Shown: piece after piece, positions 51,981 to 60,802 of the stretch
Layout: every line of letters starts with the position of its first letter
How positions within the stretch are numbered: position 1 is the stretch's first letter
Assembly: GCA_965198825.1 (NCBI GenBank)
Contig: CBDAQB010000001.1
Span: forward strand, 124,001-188,000
Length of the DNA: 64,000 nucleotides
Direction of reading: 5' to 3'
DNA from: BOG-908 sp965198825
Lineage (GTDB): Bacteria; Pseudomonadota; Alphaproteobacteria; Acetobacterales; Acetobacteraceae
Made by a program: the position numbers and the translations under genes
The notes under the pieces: model-generated
The model's database searches: none
What the model saw: only the letters and a program-made list of their open reading frames with translations
Told to the model about the DNA's origin: nothing

Positions 51981-52571
51981 ATGCCGGAGTTTGAAGGCCG
52001 AGTCGCCGATCACCCGATCGAAGACATCTTCATCAAGCGCTGGTCGCCACGCTCCTTCACCGGCGAGGCGATGAAACAGGCCACCCTGCTGACGATCTTC
52101 GAAGCCGCCCGCTGGGCGCCGAGTTCGTACAACTCCCAGCCCTGGCGTTTCGTCTATGCACACCGGGACACGCCGGCCTGGCAGCCGCTCTTCGATCTCC
52201 TGGTGCCAGGCAACCAGGCCTGGGCGTCGAACGCGGCGGTGCTGATGGTGGCTTTTTCCAAGACGATGATGAATGCCCGTGGCGAGGAAAAGCCCAGCCA
52301 CAGCCATTCCCTCGATGCAGGCGCCGCATGGCAAAGCATCGCGTTGCAAGCCACCATGCTCGGCTGGCACGCGCACGGCATGGTCGGGCTCGACATGAAG
52401 CGCGCCATCCCCGTCCTCGGAGTGCCGCACGGCTATCACGTGGAGTGTGCGATCGCCCTCGGCCGTCGTGGCGATCCCGCGGGGCTGTCAGGGGAGGCGC
52501 CCGCTACGGAGAAGCCTAATACCCGCAACGCGGTTGAAAGCTTTGCTTTCGAGGGGCAGTTCAAAGCGTAA
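51981..52571 (+). CDS. Nitroreductase-family flavoprotein
   Basis: This 196-residue protein has the FMN-binding features of nitroreductases: FIKRWSPRSFTGEAM, FEAARWAPSSYNSQPWRFVY and the later GWHAHGMVGLDMKRAI. The substrate is not known. ATG 51981 has GGAG upstream; residues further upstream are not conserved. The gene is divergent from tRNA-Trp. Confidence 0.9.
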   Translation: MPEFEGRVADHPIEDIFIKRWSPRSFTGEAMKQATLLTIFEAARWAPSSYNSQPWRFVYAHRDTPAWQPLFDLLVPGNQAWASNAAVLMVAFSKTMMNARGEEKPSHSHSLDAGAAWQSIALQATMLGWHAHGMVGLDMKRAIPVLGVPHGYHVECAIALGRRGDPAGLSGEAPATEKPNTRNAVESFAFEGQFKA

Positions 52572-52690
52572 GCAAGGACTTCTTTTTTGAAAAAAAGAAG
52601 CAAAAAACTTTTGGAAATTTGGACCCAGCCCTTCCTCAAGCACGGTCCCAAGTCGCCAAAGTTTTTTGGTTCTTCTTTTCAAAAACGAAC
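52572..52690. terminator. AT-rich paired hairpin element (best-preserved copy)
   Basis: Left arm: CTTCTTTTTTG hairpin closed by AAAAAAAGAAG, then CAAAAAACTTTTGG. Right arm: CCAAAGTTTTTTG, then GTTCTTCTTTTCAAAAACGAAC. The inner sequences are also complementary to each other, so the whole could form a large cruciform. It sits between the convergent nitroreductase and TIGR02300 genes. Confidence 0.75.
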
Positions 52691-52702
52691 GCGCTTCTCT
52701 TC

Positions 52703-53038
52703 CTACCGCTCAGCCTCATCATTATCCGGCTCGACCTCGAGCTCACTGCCCAGCGCGTCCGCGTCGTCGTCGAGATCCGAGGTGTCTTCCAGCACGCTCT
52801 CATCCGCATCTTCGTCAGCGGTTTCGGCTTCTGCGTCCGTATCGGCGTCTTCGAGTACGGGCGCCTTCTTCACCTTGCGCTCTTCGGCCACGTTGCCACC
52901 GCGACGCGGCGCGCGCGGCTGATCCAGCGGCTGTTCGGTGCCGCATTTCGGGCAGATCGCCGGGACTTTCGTGAGATCGTAGAAGCGTGCCCCGCAAGCG
53001 ACGCAGATGCGCTTTTGTCCGAGTTCAGGCTTGGCCAT
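52703..53038 (-). CDS. TIGR02300-family acidic protein with zinc ribbon
   Basis: This 111-residue protein begins AKPELGQKRICVACGARFYD and continues LTKVPAICPKCGTEQ, a two-CxxC zinc-ribbon start. The C-terminal half is a very acidic tail (Asp/Glu-rich). The family is typical of alphaproteobacteria and has no known function. The ATG at 53038 gives the family start; a longer frame upstream is not conserved. Confidence 0.9.
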   Translation of the reverse strand: MAKPELGQKRICVACGARFYDLTKVPAICPKCGTEQPLDQPRAPRRGGNVAEERKVKKAPVLEDADTDAEAETADEDADESVLEDTSDLDDDADALGSELEVEPDNDEAER

Positions 53039-53235
53039 GCTGTTCCTGCGCCGACGTGGAAATCGATCAGTCCGCCAAAGGGCGCGCGCAATGCCATGAC
53101 ATAGGAAGGTTGTCAAACCATCCGGCCGCCAGTCGCCAGGTGCCAAAACAGCGCGCGGATGCAGCGGGCCGACCTTGCCGCTCCGAGCCGTACCGCCGCT
53201 GGCCCTTGCAGGTGGGCCATGCTACCCGCCCCTCG

Positions 53236-54561
53236 ATGACTGCCTCCTCTCGTCCTTTGACGGCCCACCCTGCGGCCGCGCTGTCAGGCAGCGTCCGCGT
53301 TCCGGGCGACAAGTCGATTTCGCACCGCGCTTTGATGTTCGCTGCCCTCGCCGTGGGCACGACTCGCATCGAGGGTTTGCTTGAGGGCGAGGACGTCCTG
53401 CGCACCGCCGCTGCCATGCGTGCGCTGGGCGCTCGCATCGAATGCCAGAACGGGATCTGGCAGGTGCAGGGTGTCGGCCTCGGCGGCCTGTCCGAGCCGG
53501 AGGACGTGCTCGACATGGGCAATTCTGGAACGGCCGCACGCCTGCTCGCCGGTATCCTCGCGAGCCATCCGATCTTCTCCGTCATGACAGGCGACGCAAG
53601 CCTCCGCGGTCGCCCGATGCGCCGGGTGACCGAACCACTCTCGGCTTGTGGCGCCACCTTCCACACCCGCGAAGGCGGACGGCTTCCCATGGCGATCGGA
53701 GGTGCCCGAGACGCCATGCCGCTCGACCACCGGCTTCAGGTTGCGTCGGCGCAGGTGAAATCTGCCCTCCTCCTGGCAGGCTTGAACGCCCGCGGCATTA
53801 CCCGCATCGAGGAGCCGGTCGCTACCCGCGACCATACCGAAAACATGCTCCGCCATTTCGGCGCCAACGTGCACGTGGAGGCCGACGGCACAGGACGCGT
53901 CATCACCCTCGTGGGCCAGCCAGAACTGCGCGCGGCCGACGTTGCCGTACCCGCCGACCCATCCTCCGCAGCCTTCCTGCACGCAGCGGCCGTCCTGGTC
54001 GAAGGCTCACGCGTCAGCGTGAAAGGCGTTGGTCTCAACCCGTTGCGCACCGGGTTTATCCAAACCCTGCGCGAGATGGGCGCTGCCATCACAGTCTTCG
54101 GTGAACGCACCGAAGGTGGCGAACCGGTGGGCGACATTCAGGCGGATTACGGCGCTCTGTCCGCCGTGGACGTCCCTCCCGAGCGGGCCCCCAGCATGAT
54201 CGACGAATACCCGATCCTGGCCGTTGTCTGCGCCCACGCCTCCGGCACCAGCCGGCTACGCGGCCTGTCTGAACTGCGGGTCAAGGAAAGCGACCGCTTA
54301 GCCGGCACCGCGGCGCTGCTCGCCGTCAATGGGATCTCCGCTACCATCGAAGGCGACGATTTGTTGGTGCACGGCACCGGCGAACCGCCACAGGGCGGCG
54401 GCACGGTCAGCACGCTGATGGATCACCGGCTCGCCATGAGCGCCCTGGTTCTGGGAAGCAGCGCCCGGAACGCGGTGCACGTGGACGACACCGCCTTCAT
54501 CGACACCAGCTTCCCTGGCTTCATCCCCCTGATGAACAGCCTCGGCTGCCGCCTCGCATGA
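53236..54561 (+). CDS. aroA: 3-phosphoshikimate 1-carboxyvinyltransferase (EPSP synthase)
   Basis: This 441-residue enzyme of the shikimate pathway has SVRVPGDKSISHRALMFAAL, NSGTAARLLAG, RGRPMRRVTEPL, SAQVKSALLLAGL and the RVKESDRLAG-like LRVKESDRL. The glycine in NSGTA at the glyphosate-contact position is kept. The start is ATG 53236. It overlaps cmk by four bases (ATGA), an order common in alphaproteobacteria. Confidence 0.95.
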   Translation: MTASSRPLTAHPAAALSGSVRVPGDKSISHRALMFAALAVGTTRIEGLLEGEDVLRTAAAMRALGARIECQNGIWQVQGVGLGGLSEPEDVLDMGNSGTAARLLAGILASHPIFSVMTGDASLRGRPMRRVTEPLSACGATFHTREGGRLPMAIGGARDAMPLDHRLQVASAQVKSALLLAGLNARGITRIEEPVATRDHTENMLRHFGANVHVEADGTGRVITLVGQPELRAADVAVPADPSSAAFLHAAAVLVEGSRVSVKGVGLNPLRTGFIQTLREMGAAITVFGERTEGGEPVGDIQADYGALSAVDVPPERAPSMIDEYPILAVVCAHASGTSRLRGLSELRVKESDRLAGTAALLAVNGISATIEGDDLLVHGTGEPPQGGGTVSTLMDHRLAMSALVLGSSARNAVHVDDTAFIDTSFPGFIPLMNSLGCRLA

Positions 54562-55214
54562 GCCAGCCGGGCACGTCACGCAACGTCGTCGTCGCGATCG
54601 ACGGTCCCGCCGCCGCCGGCAAGGGCACTCTGGCCAGGCGTCTCGCCGAAGCGCTCCAACTCCCCTACCTCGACACCGGACTGCTCTATCGCGCCGTCGG
54701 CCGGCGCGTGCTCGACCAGGCCGGCGATCCGGCTGACCCGCGCACTGCCGAGGCTGCCGCGCATGCGCTCATCCCCCAAGACCTGAAGCGTCCCGACCTG
54801 CGCGGTCCAGATGCCGACCGCGCTGCCGCAAGCGTAGCCTCCATTCCCGGCGTTCGCGCAGCACTCCTCGCCTTCCAGCGAAACTTCGGCCGGGAGCACG
54901 GCGCTGTCCTGGACGGGCGCGACATCGGCACCGTCATCTTCCCCGAAGCCGAGGCCAAGATTTTCGTCACCGCCAGCGTACAAGCTCGCGCGCAACGCCG
55001 CTGGCTCGAGCTTCAGTCACGCGGCATCCTCGCTGACCTCGCCTCGGTGACCGATGAAATGCAGGCACGCGACGCCGCGGACGTTGCCCGTGAAGCAGCG
55101 CCGCTGCGCCCATCCGAAGATGCGGTCATGCTTGATACGACCGACTTGGACGCGGATCAGGCGTTCGCTCAGGCTATCGCTATTGTCACCGCGAAGATTA
55201 GGAAAGCGCAGTAG
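54558..55214 (+). CDS. cmk: Cytidylate kinase
   Basis: This 218-residue enzyme phosphorylates CMP and dCMP. The P-loop is AIDGPAAAGKGTLARRLAE; LPYLDTGLLYRAVGRR and VLDGRDIGTVIFPEAEAKIF are the other family motifs. It overlaps aroA by four bases. The usual follower rpsA is not here; a convergent solute-binding protein gene follows. Confidence 0.95.
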   Translation: MSQPGTSRNVVVAIDGPAAAGKGTLARRLAEALQLPYLDTGLLYRAVGRRVLDQAGDPADPRTAEAAAHALIPQDLKRPDLRGPDADRAAASVASIPGVRAALLAFQRNFGREHGAVLDGRDIGTVIFPEAEAKIFVTASVQARAQRRWLELQSRGILADLASVTDEMQARDAADVAREAAPLRPSEDAVMLDTTDLDADQAFAQAIAIVTAKIRKAQ

Positions 55215-55329
55215 GCAAGAACTTCTTTTTTGAGAAAAAGAAGCAAAAAACTTTTGCGACTTAGCAGTGCCTATCGGAACGCTGCGCCTGAACGAACAAA
55301 GGTTTCTTGGGTCTTTTTTAAAAAAAGAA
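55215..55329. terminator. AT-rich paired hairpin element
   Basis: Left arm (ACTTCTTTTTTGAGAAAAAG, AAG, then CAAAAAACTTTTG) and right arm (ACAAAGGTTTCTTG, then GTCTTTTTTAAAAAAAGAAC) face each other between the convergent cmk and solute-binding genes, around a spacer of about 50 bases. The outer parts reach within ten bases of each stop codon. Confidence 0.72.
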
Positions 55330-56499
55330 CTACTTGCTTAACCAAGCCGAAAACCGTGCTTCCAGCTTATCGTGGTTCTCCGCCCAGAACCCTTCGTCGA
55401 TGTTCAATGATTGGCTCTGATTAGAAGCCAGGCTGGGACTCAGCGCTCGGACATCGGCCGGCATCAGATCCAGCGCCATCGTCGTTGCAGGCCCATAGCC
55501 CGTAGCACGAGCGAAATCAGCCTGGCGCGCCGGATCTGCCGCAATGATCAGGGCGAGCGTCGCGGCGGCGGCATGCGGTGCTGCCTGCGGCACGGTCCAA
55601 CTCCACCAGCTGGTCAAATTGCCTGCTGCCGAAAAGCCCAGGTTCGGATGGCTGCCGGTAGCTGCCACGATCACGTCGATCGGAGCTGAGGTTAGCAGCG
55701 CCTTGCCGGAACTGATCAGGTCGGCCGCCTGCGCGGGCTGGTCCCACCAAACGAGATACGGCTTGAGTTGGTCGAGTTTGCGAAAGGCGCGGTCAACCCC
55801 GTCGGCGGTGCGCAGCGTCCGGTATACGTCGCCTGCGCCTACACCATCTGCCAGGAGTGCAATCTCCAGGTTCCCACGGGCATGGTTCTGCAGGCCGCGT
55901 CGCCCCGGATGACGGGCCACATCCCAGAAATCTGCCCAGCTCGGCGTGGCGGGAAACTTGCTGCGGTCCCAGGCGAGGGTAGTGGCCGTCTGATAGGCTC
56001 CAGCACCACAATCGCTAGTGGCACCGGGTAGGCTGCGCGCGCGATCGAGGGTGTTCCAATCGAGCTTCGTGATCGCCTGCGTGCGGCAGAGATCGGCCAG
56101 GTTGGCGGCATCGACCAGCACCAGATCCGCGCCATGGGCGCCGAGGAGCGTTTTCAGCCCATTGCTGCTGCCGTCCCAGGCGGGAGCGGGCAAGTCCGTG
56201 CCTGTCGCGGTTGCGTAGGGCTTGAGCAGCAGCCGCCTGATCTTTTCGCCAGGAGCGCCAGGCGGAATGGCTGCGAGAAGCGCTAGAGGATGCGGACGGT
56301 CCGCCGGCACCGGCGGCTGGGCGGCGGAAGTTTGCTGGTCAGCGGGCTTCTTGGCCACTGGTGCGGCTGGTGCCGCGGCGGGAGCATGCTGCGGGTGATC
56401 GTTCTTTTGCACTGGCCCCACCGGGGCGGCGACAGCACTGGGCACACCGAGGAAAGCGGCGGCTAGGCAGACAAAGGCCAGGTAAGCGGAGGGACGCAT
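55330..56499 (-). CDS. Periplasmic solute-binding protein of an ABC importer (PotD-like)
   Basis: This 389-residue protein has a signal peptide (PSAYLAFVCLAAAFLGVPSAVAA), a Pro/Ala linker (to about residue 75) and a type-II binding-protein fold: GADLVLVDAANLADLCRTQA, WADFWDVARHPGRRGLQNH and GNLTSWWSWTVPQAAPHAAA. It resembles PotD/spermidine-like binding proteins; the ligand is unknown. The ATPase gene lies upstream on the same strand. No permease gene is visible nearby. Confidence 0.8.
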   Translation of the reverse strand: MRPSAYLAFVCLAAAFLGVPSAVAAPVGPVQKNDHPQHAPAAAPAAPVAKKPADQQTSAAQPPVPADRPHPLALLAAIPPGAPGEKIRRLLLKPYATATGTDLPAPAWDGSSNGLKTLLGAHGADLVLVDAANLADLCRTQAITKLDWNTLDRARSLPGATSDCGAGAYQTATTLAWDRSKFPATPSWADFWDVARHPGRRGLQNHARGNLEIALLADGVGAGDVYRTLRTADGVDRAFRKLDQLKPYLVWWDQPAQAADLISSGKALLTSAPIDVIVAATGSHPNLGFSAAGNLTSWWSWTVPQAAPHAAAATLALIIAADPARQADFARATGYGPATTMALDLMPADVRALSPSLASNQSQSLNIDEGFWAENHDKLEARFSAWLSK

Positions 56500-56573
56500 G
56501 CGGGCCTAGATCTGCCATTCCGTGAGCACGCGACCCTAATGGCGCGGCGGGTGAGGGACAATCACCGCGCCCA

Positions 56574-57662
56574 TCACTCTGCCGCGTCCGCTCGATAGGC
56601 GTGGGCGTGGTGCGGCTGCCAGGCGATAGCAGCGGGCTGCCCTGCATTGAGGCCGCGCAGGCTGGCGCCGGTCGGCCGGTCGATGATCACCTCGGCGCCG
56701 CTGCCGATCAGGAGATGCAGGCGCATGGTCGCTCCTGCGAACCGCGTCGCGATCAAGGTCGCATCGAGCGCGTTCGCACCGAGTTCGGCAGCGCTCGCCG
56801 CCACAATGGCGATCCGCTCTGGCCTGACGCACACCACGCACGGCGATCCAAGCGGCAGCGCCTCTTGCACGCTGGCTTCCACAACCGGTCCACATGCAAG
56901 CCGGACAGCCGCGACGTCATCCTCGACCAGTATAATGGTGCCAGCCAGCCGATTGACCGGGCCGAGCAGTGCCGCCGTGTGGGCCGATCCCGGGCTGTCG
57001 TACAGAGCCTGCGGCGGTCCAGCCTTCGCCAGCCTGCCATACTGCAGCACCGCCAGCCGATCAGCCATGGGCAGCGCGACGGACGCACTTCGCGTCGTCA
57101 GGATCGTGGTGGTGCCAAGCAGTTCGTGCAGTTGCCTCACGGCATGCACCAGCGCTGCCTGCCCGTTCTCGTCTTGCATCGAAAATGGCTCGTCAAGCAG
57201 CAGCAATCGCGGTTCCGCCACGAGCGCCCGCGCCAGCAGTGCCCTTTGCCTGATCGCCGCGTCGGTGTTTTGCGGAAAATGGCGCGCCAGCGGCGTGAGC
57301 TGAAGCGCATCCAGCGCATGCGCCGTCATTCGGCTTGCCACCGCGCGGTCCAACGCCGGCCGCAGCCGCTTCAGCGGCGCTGCGACATTCTCCGCAAGAG
57401 TATGCCTGATCGAGAGCACATCCCCTTGCAGCATTGTCCCGACGTGCCGGGCATCAATATCGGGGTGCGAAAAGCGCCCACCGGTCGGCCGCTCCACGCC
57501 GGCGAGGATGCGCAGCAGAGTGGATTTCCCGCTCCCCTCGCGGCCGATCACCGCTAAAAGCGCTGCCCGCTCCACATCGAGCGACACCGAATCGAGGGCC
57601 ATGATCCTGGTTCTGGCGCGGTACTGACGCGATAGGCCGACCATCTGGAGCGCTAAAGCCAT
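56574..57662 (-). CDS. ABC importer ATPase, PotA-like, with altered motifs
   Basis: This 362-residue protein has a Walker A (GREGSGKST, residues 40-48), a Walker B with glutamate (RLLLLDEPF, 152-160) and a C-terminal TOBE-like domain. The signature LSGGQ is replaced by QNTDAAIRQR (132-141), the D-loop SALD by SMQD, and the H-loop histidine by TTRS (189-192). Hydrolysis may be weak. ATG 57662 is the chosen start. It lies 75 bases upstream of the solute-binding gene. Confidence 0.8.
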   Translation of the reverse strand: MALALQMVGLSRQYRARTRIMALDSVSLDVERAALLAVIGREGSGKSTLLRILAGVERPTGGRFSHPDIDARHVGTMLQGDVLSIRHTLAENVAAPLKRLRPALDRAVASRMTAHALDALQLTPLARHFPQNTDAAIRQRALLARALVAEPRLLLLDEPFSMQDENGQAALVHAVRQLHELLGTTTILTTRSASVALPMADRLAVLQYGRLAKAGPPQALYDSPGSAHTAALLGPVNRLAGTIILVEDDVAAVRLACGPVVEASVQEALPLGSPCVVCVRPERIAIVAASAAELGANALDATLIATRFAGATMRLHLLIGSGAEVIIDRPTGASLRGLNAGQPAAIAWQPHHAHAYRADAAE

Positions 57663-57760
57663 GAACCTACTTCCCGTCGGCAACCAGCGTGTGCAGGGTC
57701 GCGTTGCACCGCCCGATACCTCGTATCGATAACCAACCCTCAGGTTAGGAGTGCACCACG

Positions 57761-58009
57761 ATGACGGCCTATGACAGCACGCGCGACGAACTTCGCCAAT
57801 TGCGCAAGCAGGTTGACCAGATGATGGATGAGCGGGTCACCCCCATGCTGTCAGATGCAGCGCACCGCGCGACCGAGGCCGCAAAGACTGCACGTGCCTA
57901 TACCGGCGATCAGGCCGAGGCCGTAGCCGACCGCGTGCGCGACATGCCCCTCGTCTCCGTCGCAGTAGCGGCTGTGGTCGGGTTCCTCTTCGGCCGCATC
58001 ACGCGTTAA
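57761..58009 (+). CDS. DUF883-like (ElaB/YqjD-type) membrane-anchored protein
   Basis: This 82-residue protein is an amphipathic coiled coil (STRDELRQLRKQVDQMMDER ... AAHRATEAAKTARAYTGDQA) followed by one C-terminal membrane helix (LVSVAVAAVVGFLFGRITR). Relatives bind ribosomes to the membrane in stationary phase. The gene after it begins six bases on, forming a small operon. Confidence 0.85.
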   Translation: MTAYDSTRDELRQLRKQVDQMMDERVTPMLSDAAHRATEAAKTARAYTGDQAEAVADRVRDMPLVSVAVAAVVGFLFGRITR

Positions 58010-58015
58010 CCGGAG

Positions 58016-58459
58016 ATGCGCACGCTCAGACTGACTCAGATTGCCGCCAAAGCGGAAATCCTCCTGCTTCGTCGGCAGGCAACCGTCGTATTCCGCCGCA
58101 TAGCTTATGGTGCAGTCGCGGTGGTGTTCGGCCTGGGCGTGCTCATCCTCCTTCACGTCATCGGCTATATGGCGCTACGGCAGTTCGCCGGCATCGCGCC
58201 ATTCTATGGTGCGCTGATTGTGGCCGGTGTCGATCTTGCGTTCATGTTGCTGTTCCTGCTGCTCGCAAGCGGCAAGATGGCGGATCCGGTCGCAGCCGAA
58301 GCCCGCCTTGTCCGAGATCAGAGCATCGAGCAAGTGCGTGAGTCGCTGACCATAGCAGCGATGATCCGTCCTGCTGCGCGCATCCTGGGACGGAAGCAGA
58401 TTTATGGGGCGATCCTCGCTGCACTGACTGCGCGCTTCTTGGGAAGCCGATCTAAATAG
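58016..58459 (+). CDS. Two-segment membrane protein (holin-superfamily-III-like)
   Basis: This 147-residue protein has two hydrophobic segments (IAYGAVAVVFGLGVLILLHV and FYGALIVAGVDLAFMLLFLL) and charged ends. It resembles the phage-holin-superfamily-III or YqjE-type proteins that follow DUF883 genes in chromosomes. It is not evidence of a phage here. Confidence 0.7.
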   Translation: MRTLRLTQIAAKAEILLLRRQATVVFRRIAYGAVAVVFGLGVLILLHVIGYMALRQFAGIAPFYGALIVAGVDLAFMLLFLLLASGKMADPVAAEARLVRDQSIEQVRESLTIAAMIRPAARILGRKQIYGAILAALTARFLGSRSK

Positions 58460-58529
58460 GGTGTTCGCGTCTACCATACCCGATCGAAAACCCGTGCCGA
58501 TTGCTAAACCTCTGAAATAAGAATCTGTA

Positions 58530-59588
58530 ATGGACAGTGAGGCGATTGAGGCGGCGAAAGCCGCGAGACTGCATTATGTCAGTAATAGCAAGCCGGGAAT
58601 ATCCCGCGAGAGTGGGAAAGATGGCTTCATCTACAAGATGCCCGATGGTTCGGTCATCAAGGATGAGAAGATCATCGCGCGTATCAGAAAACTCGCCATT
58701 CCGCCTGCCTACACCGGAGTATGGATTTGCCGGGATCCAAACGGACATCTTCAAGCCGTCGGGCGAGATGCCAGGGGACGCAAGCAGTATCGCTATCATC
58801 CCAGGTGGCGCGAGACCCGCGACGAAGCGAAATACGGCAAGATGTTGGTATTCGGCAAGGCGCTTCCTGGCATCCGGGCCCGCGTCGAACATGATCTTTC
58901 AAAATCCGGCCTGCCGCGGGAGAAAGTTCTGGCAACGCTGGTGCGTCTTCTCGAAAGAACGCTGGCGCGTATCGGCAACGAGGAATACGCCAAGAGCAAC
59001 AAGAGTTTTGGCCTCACGACCTTACGAGGCCGTCACGCCCGCGTAAGCGGCACCGAAGTGACTCTAGATTTTCGAGCGAAACACGGCATTCAGCGACATA
59101 TCGAGCTTCGTGACCGCAAGCTCGCGAATATCATCAAACGTCTGCAGGACATTCCCGGCCAGGAACTGTTCCAATACATCGATGAGGACGGCGACCGGCA
59201 CAGCGTCGGCTCGGACGACGTCAATGCCTATTTGCGCGAAATCACCGGCGAAGACATCACGGCAAAAGACTTTCGCACCTGGGCCGCGACGAACCTCGCG
59301 GCCCTGGCCTTGCGCGAGCTCGAGGTTTTCGACAGCGCTGCGAAGGCGAAGAAGAACGTTTTGCGTGCGGTAGAAGCTGTCTCCAGCATGCTCGGCAACA
59401 CGCCGAGTATTTGCCGGAAGTGCTATATCCACCCTGCTATCTTCGAGGGCTACCTCGACGGTAGCTTGCTTGAAGGCCTCAAAGCGCGTGCCGATGCCGT
59501 GCTGGACGACAAGTCCGTCGGCCTGAGCGCAGACGAGGTCGCGGTCACGGCTTTCCTAGGCCGCCGATTGGGGCAAGCGCTGCACTGA
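58530..59588 (+). CDS. DNA topoisomerase IB (poxvirus-type)
   Basis: This 352-residue enzyme relaxes DNA through a 3'-phosphotyrosine. The N-terminal part (YKMPDGSVIKDEKIIARIRK, IPPAYTGVWICRDPNGHLQA) and catalytic domain (SFGLTTLRGRHARV, TAKDFRTWAAT) are clear, and the active tyrosine is in TPSICRKCYIHPAI. It overlaps the convergent gene by 33 bases. Confidence 0.93.
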   Translation: MDSEAIEAAKAARLHYVSNSKPGISRESGKDGFIYKMPDGSVIKDEKIIARIRKLAIPPAYTGVWICRDPNGHLQAVGRDARGRKQYRYHPRWRETRDEAKYGKMLVFGKALPGIRARVEHDLSKSGLPREKVLATLVRLLERTLARIGNEEYAKSNKSFGLTTLRGRHARVSGTEVTLDFRAKHGIQRHIELRDRKLANIIKRLQDIPGQELFQYIDEDGDRHSVGSDDVNAYLREITGEDITAKDFRTWAATNLAALALRELEVFDSAAKAKKNVLRAVEAVSSMLGNTPSICRKCYIHPAIFEGYLDGSLLEGLKARADAVLDDKSVGLSADEVAVTAFLGRRLGQALH

Positions 59589-60764
59589 CGCTCCATCGAT
59601 CTCATCGATGCTCTTCAACCCCGACAGGCCGAGTGTGAGATCAAGTTCCGCCAGCATGTTCTGCAGCACCGACGCGACCCCATCCTGGCCGTCGATCGCA
59701 AGCCCATAAACATAGGGCCGGCCGACCAGCACGCCTGCCGCTCCCAGAGCCAGCGCCTTAAAGATGTCCGAGCCGCTCCGAATACCGCTGTCGAACAGCA
59801 CCGGGATCCGTCCACCGATCGCCGCGGCGACCTGCGGCAGCGCGTCCAGTGAGCCGAGAGCGCCATCCACCTGCCGACCACCGTGGTTGGAGACGATGAC
59901 GCCATCCATCCCCGCATCGACGGCTGCCTGGGCATCGGCCGGATGGTTTATCCCTTTCAGAAGGATGGGCAACTTCGTCTGCTCGCGCAGGAAGGCCAGC
60001 CGATCCCAGGTCACCGTCGGGTTCGAGTATGTTGCCATGAAAAGCAGGCTGGCCGCACGTCGGTCGCCCTTGTCCGCACCTAGCATCGCCTGAAAAACCG
60101 GATCTGAGGTGTATTGCGCGATCCCTTTGCCCTCCAGGAAGGGCAGGTAAGCCAAGTCGAGGTCACGGCAGCGCCAGCCAAGAAGGGTCGTATCCAGCGT
60201 CACCACGATCGCCTCGCACCCGCATGCCTCTGCACGCTTCACCAGGCTTGCCACCAAAGCATCCGAACGGCTCCAATAAAGCTGAAACCAGCGCGGCGCA
60301 TCGCCCATGGCGCCGGCGATCTCCTCCATGGAGAAGCTCGCCTGGTTGGAGAGGATCATCGGCACGCCGGTGGCAGCGCAGGCGCGCGCCGTCGCCAAAT
60401 CCGCGTCTGGATGCGCCAGTTCCTGGACCCCGATCGGCGCCACGAGCAGGGGATGCTGCCGCGGCTTGCCAAGGAAACTGGTCGAAAGGCTGCGTGTCCC
60501 GACATCGCGCAGCATCCGCGGCACGATGCGCACCCGGTCGAAAGCCGCGAGGTTCTCGGCCATGGTGGATTCCCGCCCCGCACCGCCGGCGATATAGGCG
60601 AATGCCTCCGCCGACAGATTGGCCTTCGCCGCTGCCTCCAGCCCGGCCGAAGCCACCGGAACCGAAGGTCGCCGGCCTTCCGACATGCCAGGCAGGTAGA
60701 TGCCGGCTTGTCTGACGGGGCCGGGTGCCTGCGACGATTGGGAGAGGGGAGGAGCCTGTGTCAT
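59556..60764 (-). CDS. FMN-dependent alpha-hydroxy-acid dehydrogenase/oxidase
   Basis: This 402-residue flavoenzyme of the lactate/glycolate-oxidase family has AFAYIAGGAGRESTMAENLA, LLVAPIGVQELAHPDADLA, LKGINHPADAQAAVDAGMD and the active-site stretch VIVSNHGGRQVDGALGSLDA followed by FDSGIRSGSDIFKALALGAA. The N-terminal 40 residues are variable. The substrate is probably lactate or a similar acid. It is convergent and overlapping with topoisomerase IB and divergent from mmcB. Confidence 0.9.
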   Translation of the reverse strand: MTQAPPLSQSSQAPGPVRQAGIYLPGMSEGRRPSVPVASAGLEAAAKANLSAEAFAYIAGGAGRESTMAENLAAFDRVRIVPRMLRDVGTRSLSTSFLGKPRQHPLLVAPIGVQELAHPDADLATARACAATGVPMILSNQASFSMEEIAGAMGDAPRWFQLYWSRSDALVASLVKRAEACGCEAIVVTLDTTLLGWRCRDLDLAYLPFLEGKGIAQYTSDPVFQAMLGADKGDRRAASLLFMATYSNPTVTWDRLAFLREQTKLPILLKGINHPADAQAAVDAGMDGVIVSNHGGRQVDGALGSLDALPQVAAAIGGRIPVLFDSGIRSGSDIFKALALGAAGVLVGRPYVYGLAIDGQDGVASVLQNMLAELDLTLGLSGLKSIDEIDGASVQRLPQSAA

Positions 60765-60802
60765 GCAGTCACCCTGACCATGTTTGGACCGAAGGAAAAG
60801 GC

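Noticed and set aside
56601..57557. 318-codon plus frame opposite the ABC ATPase
   Set aside because: The minus frame has Walker A and B; the plus frame is Arg/Gln/His-rich noise.
58016..58459. Phage holin as a sign of a second prophage
   Set aside because: It is paired with a DUF883 gene, as in ordinary chromosomal ElaB/YqjE-type loci, and no phage gene is nearby.
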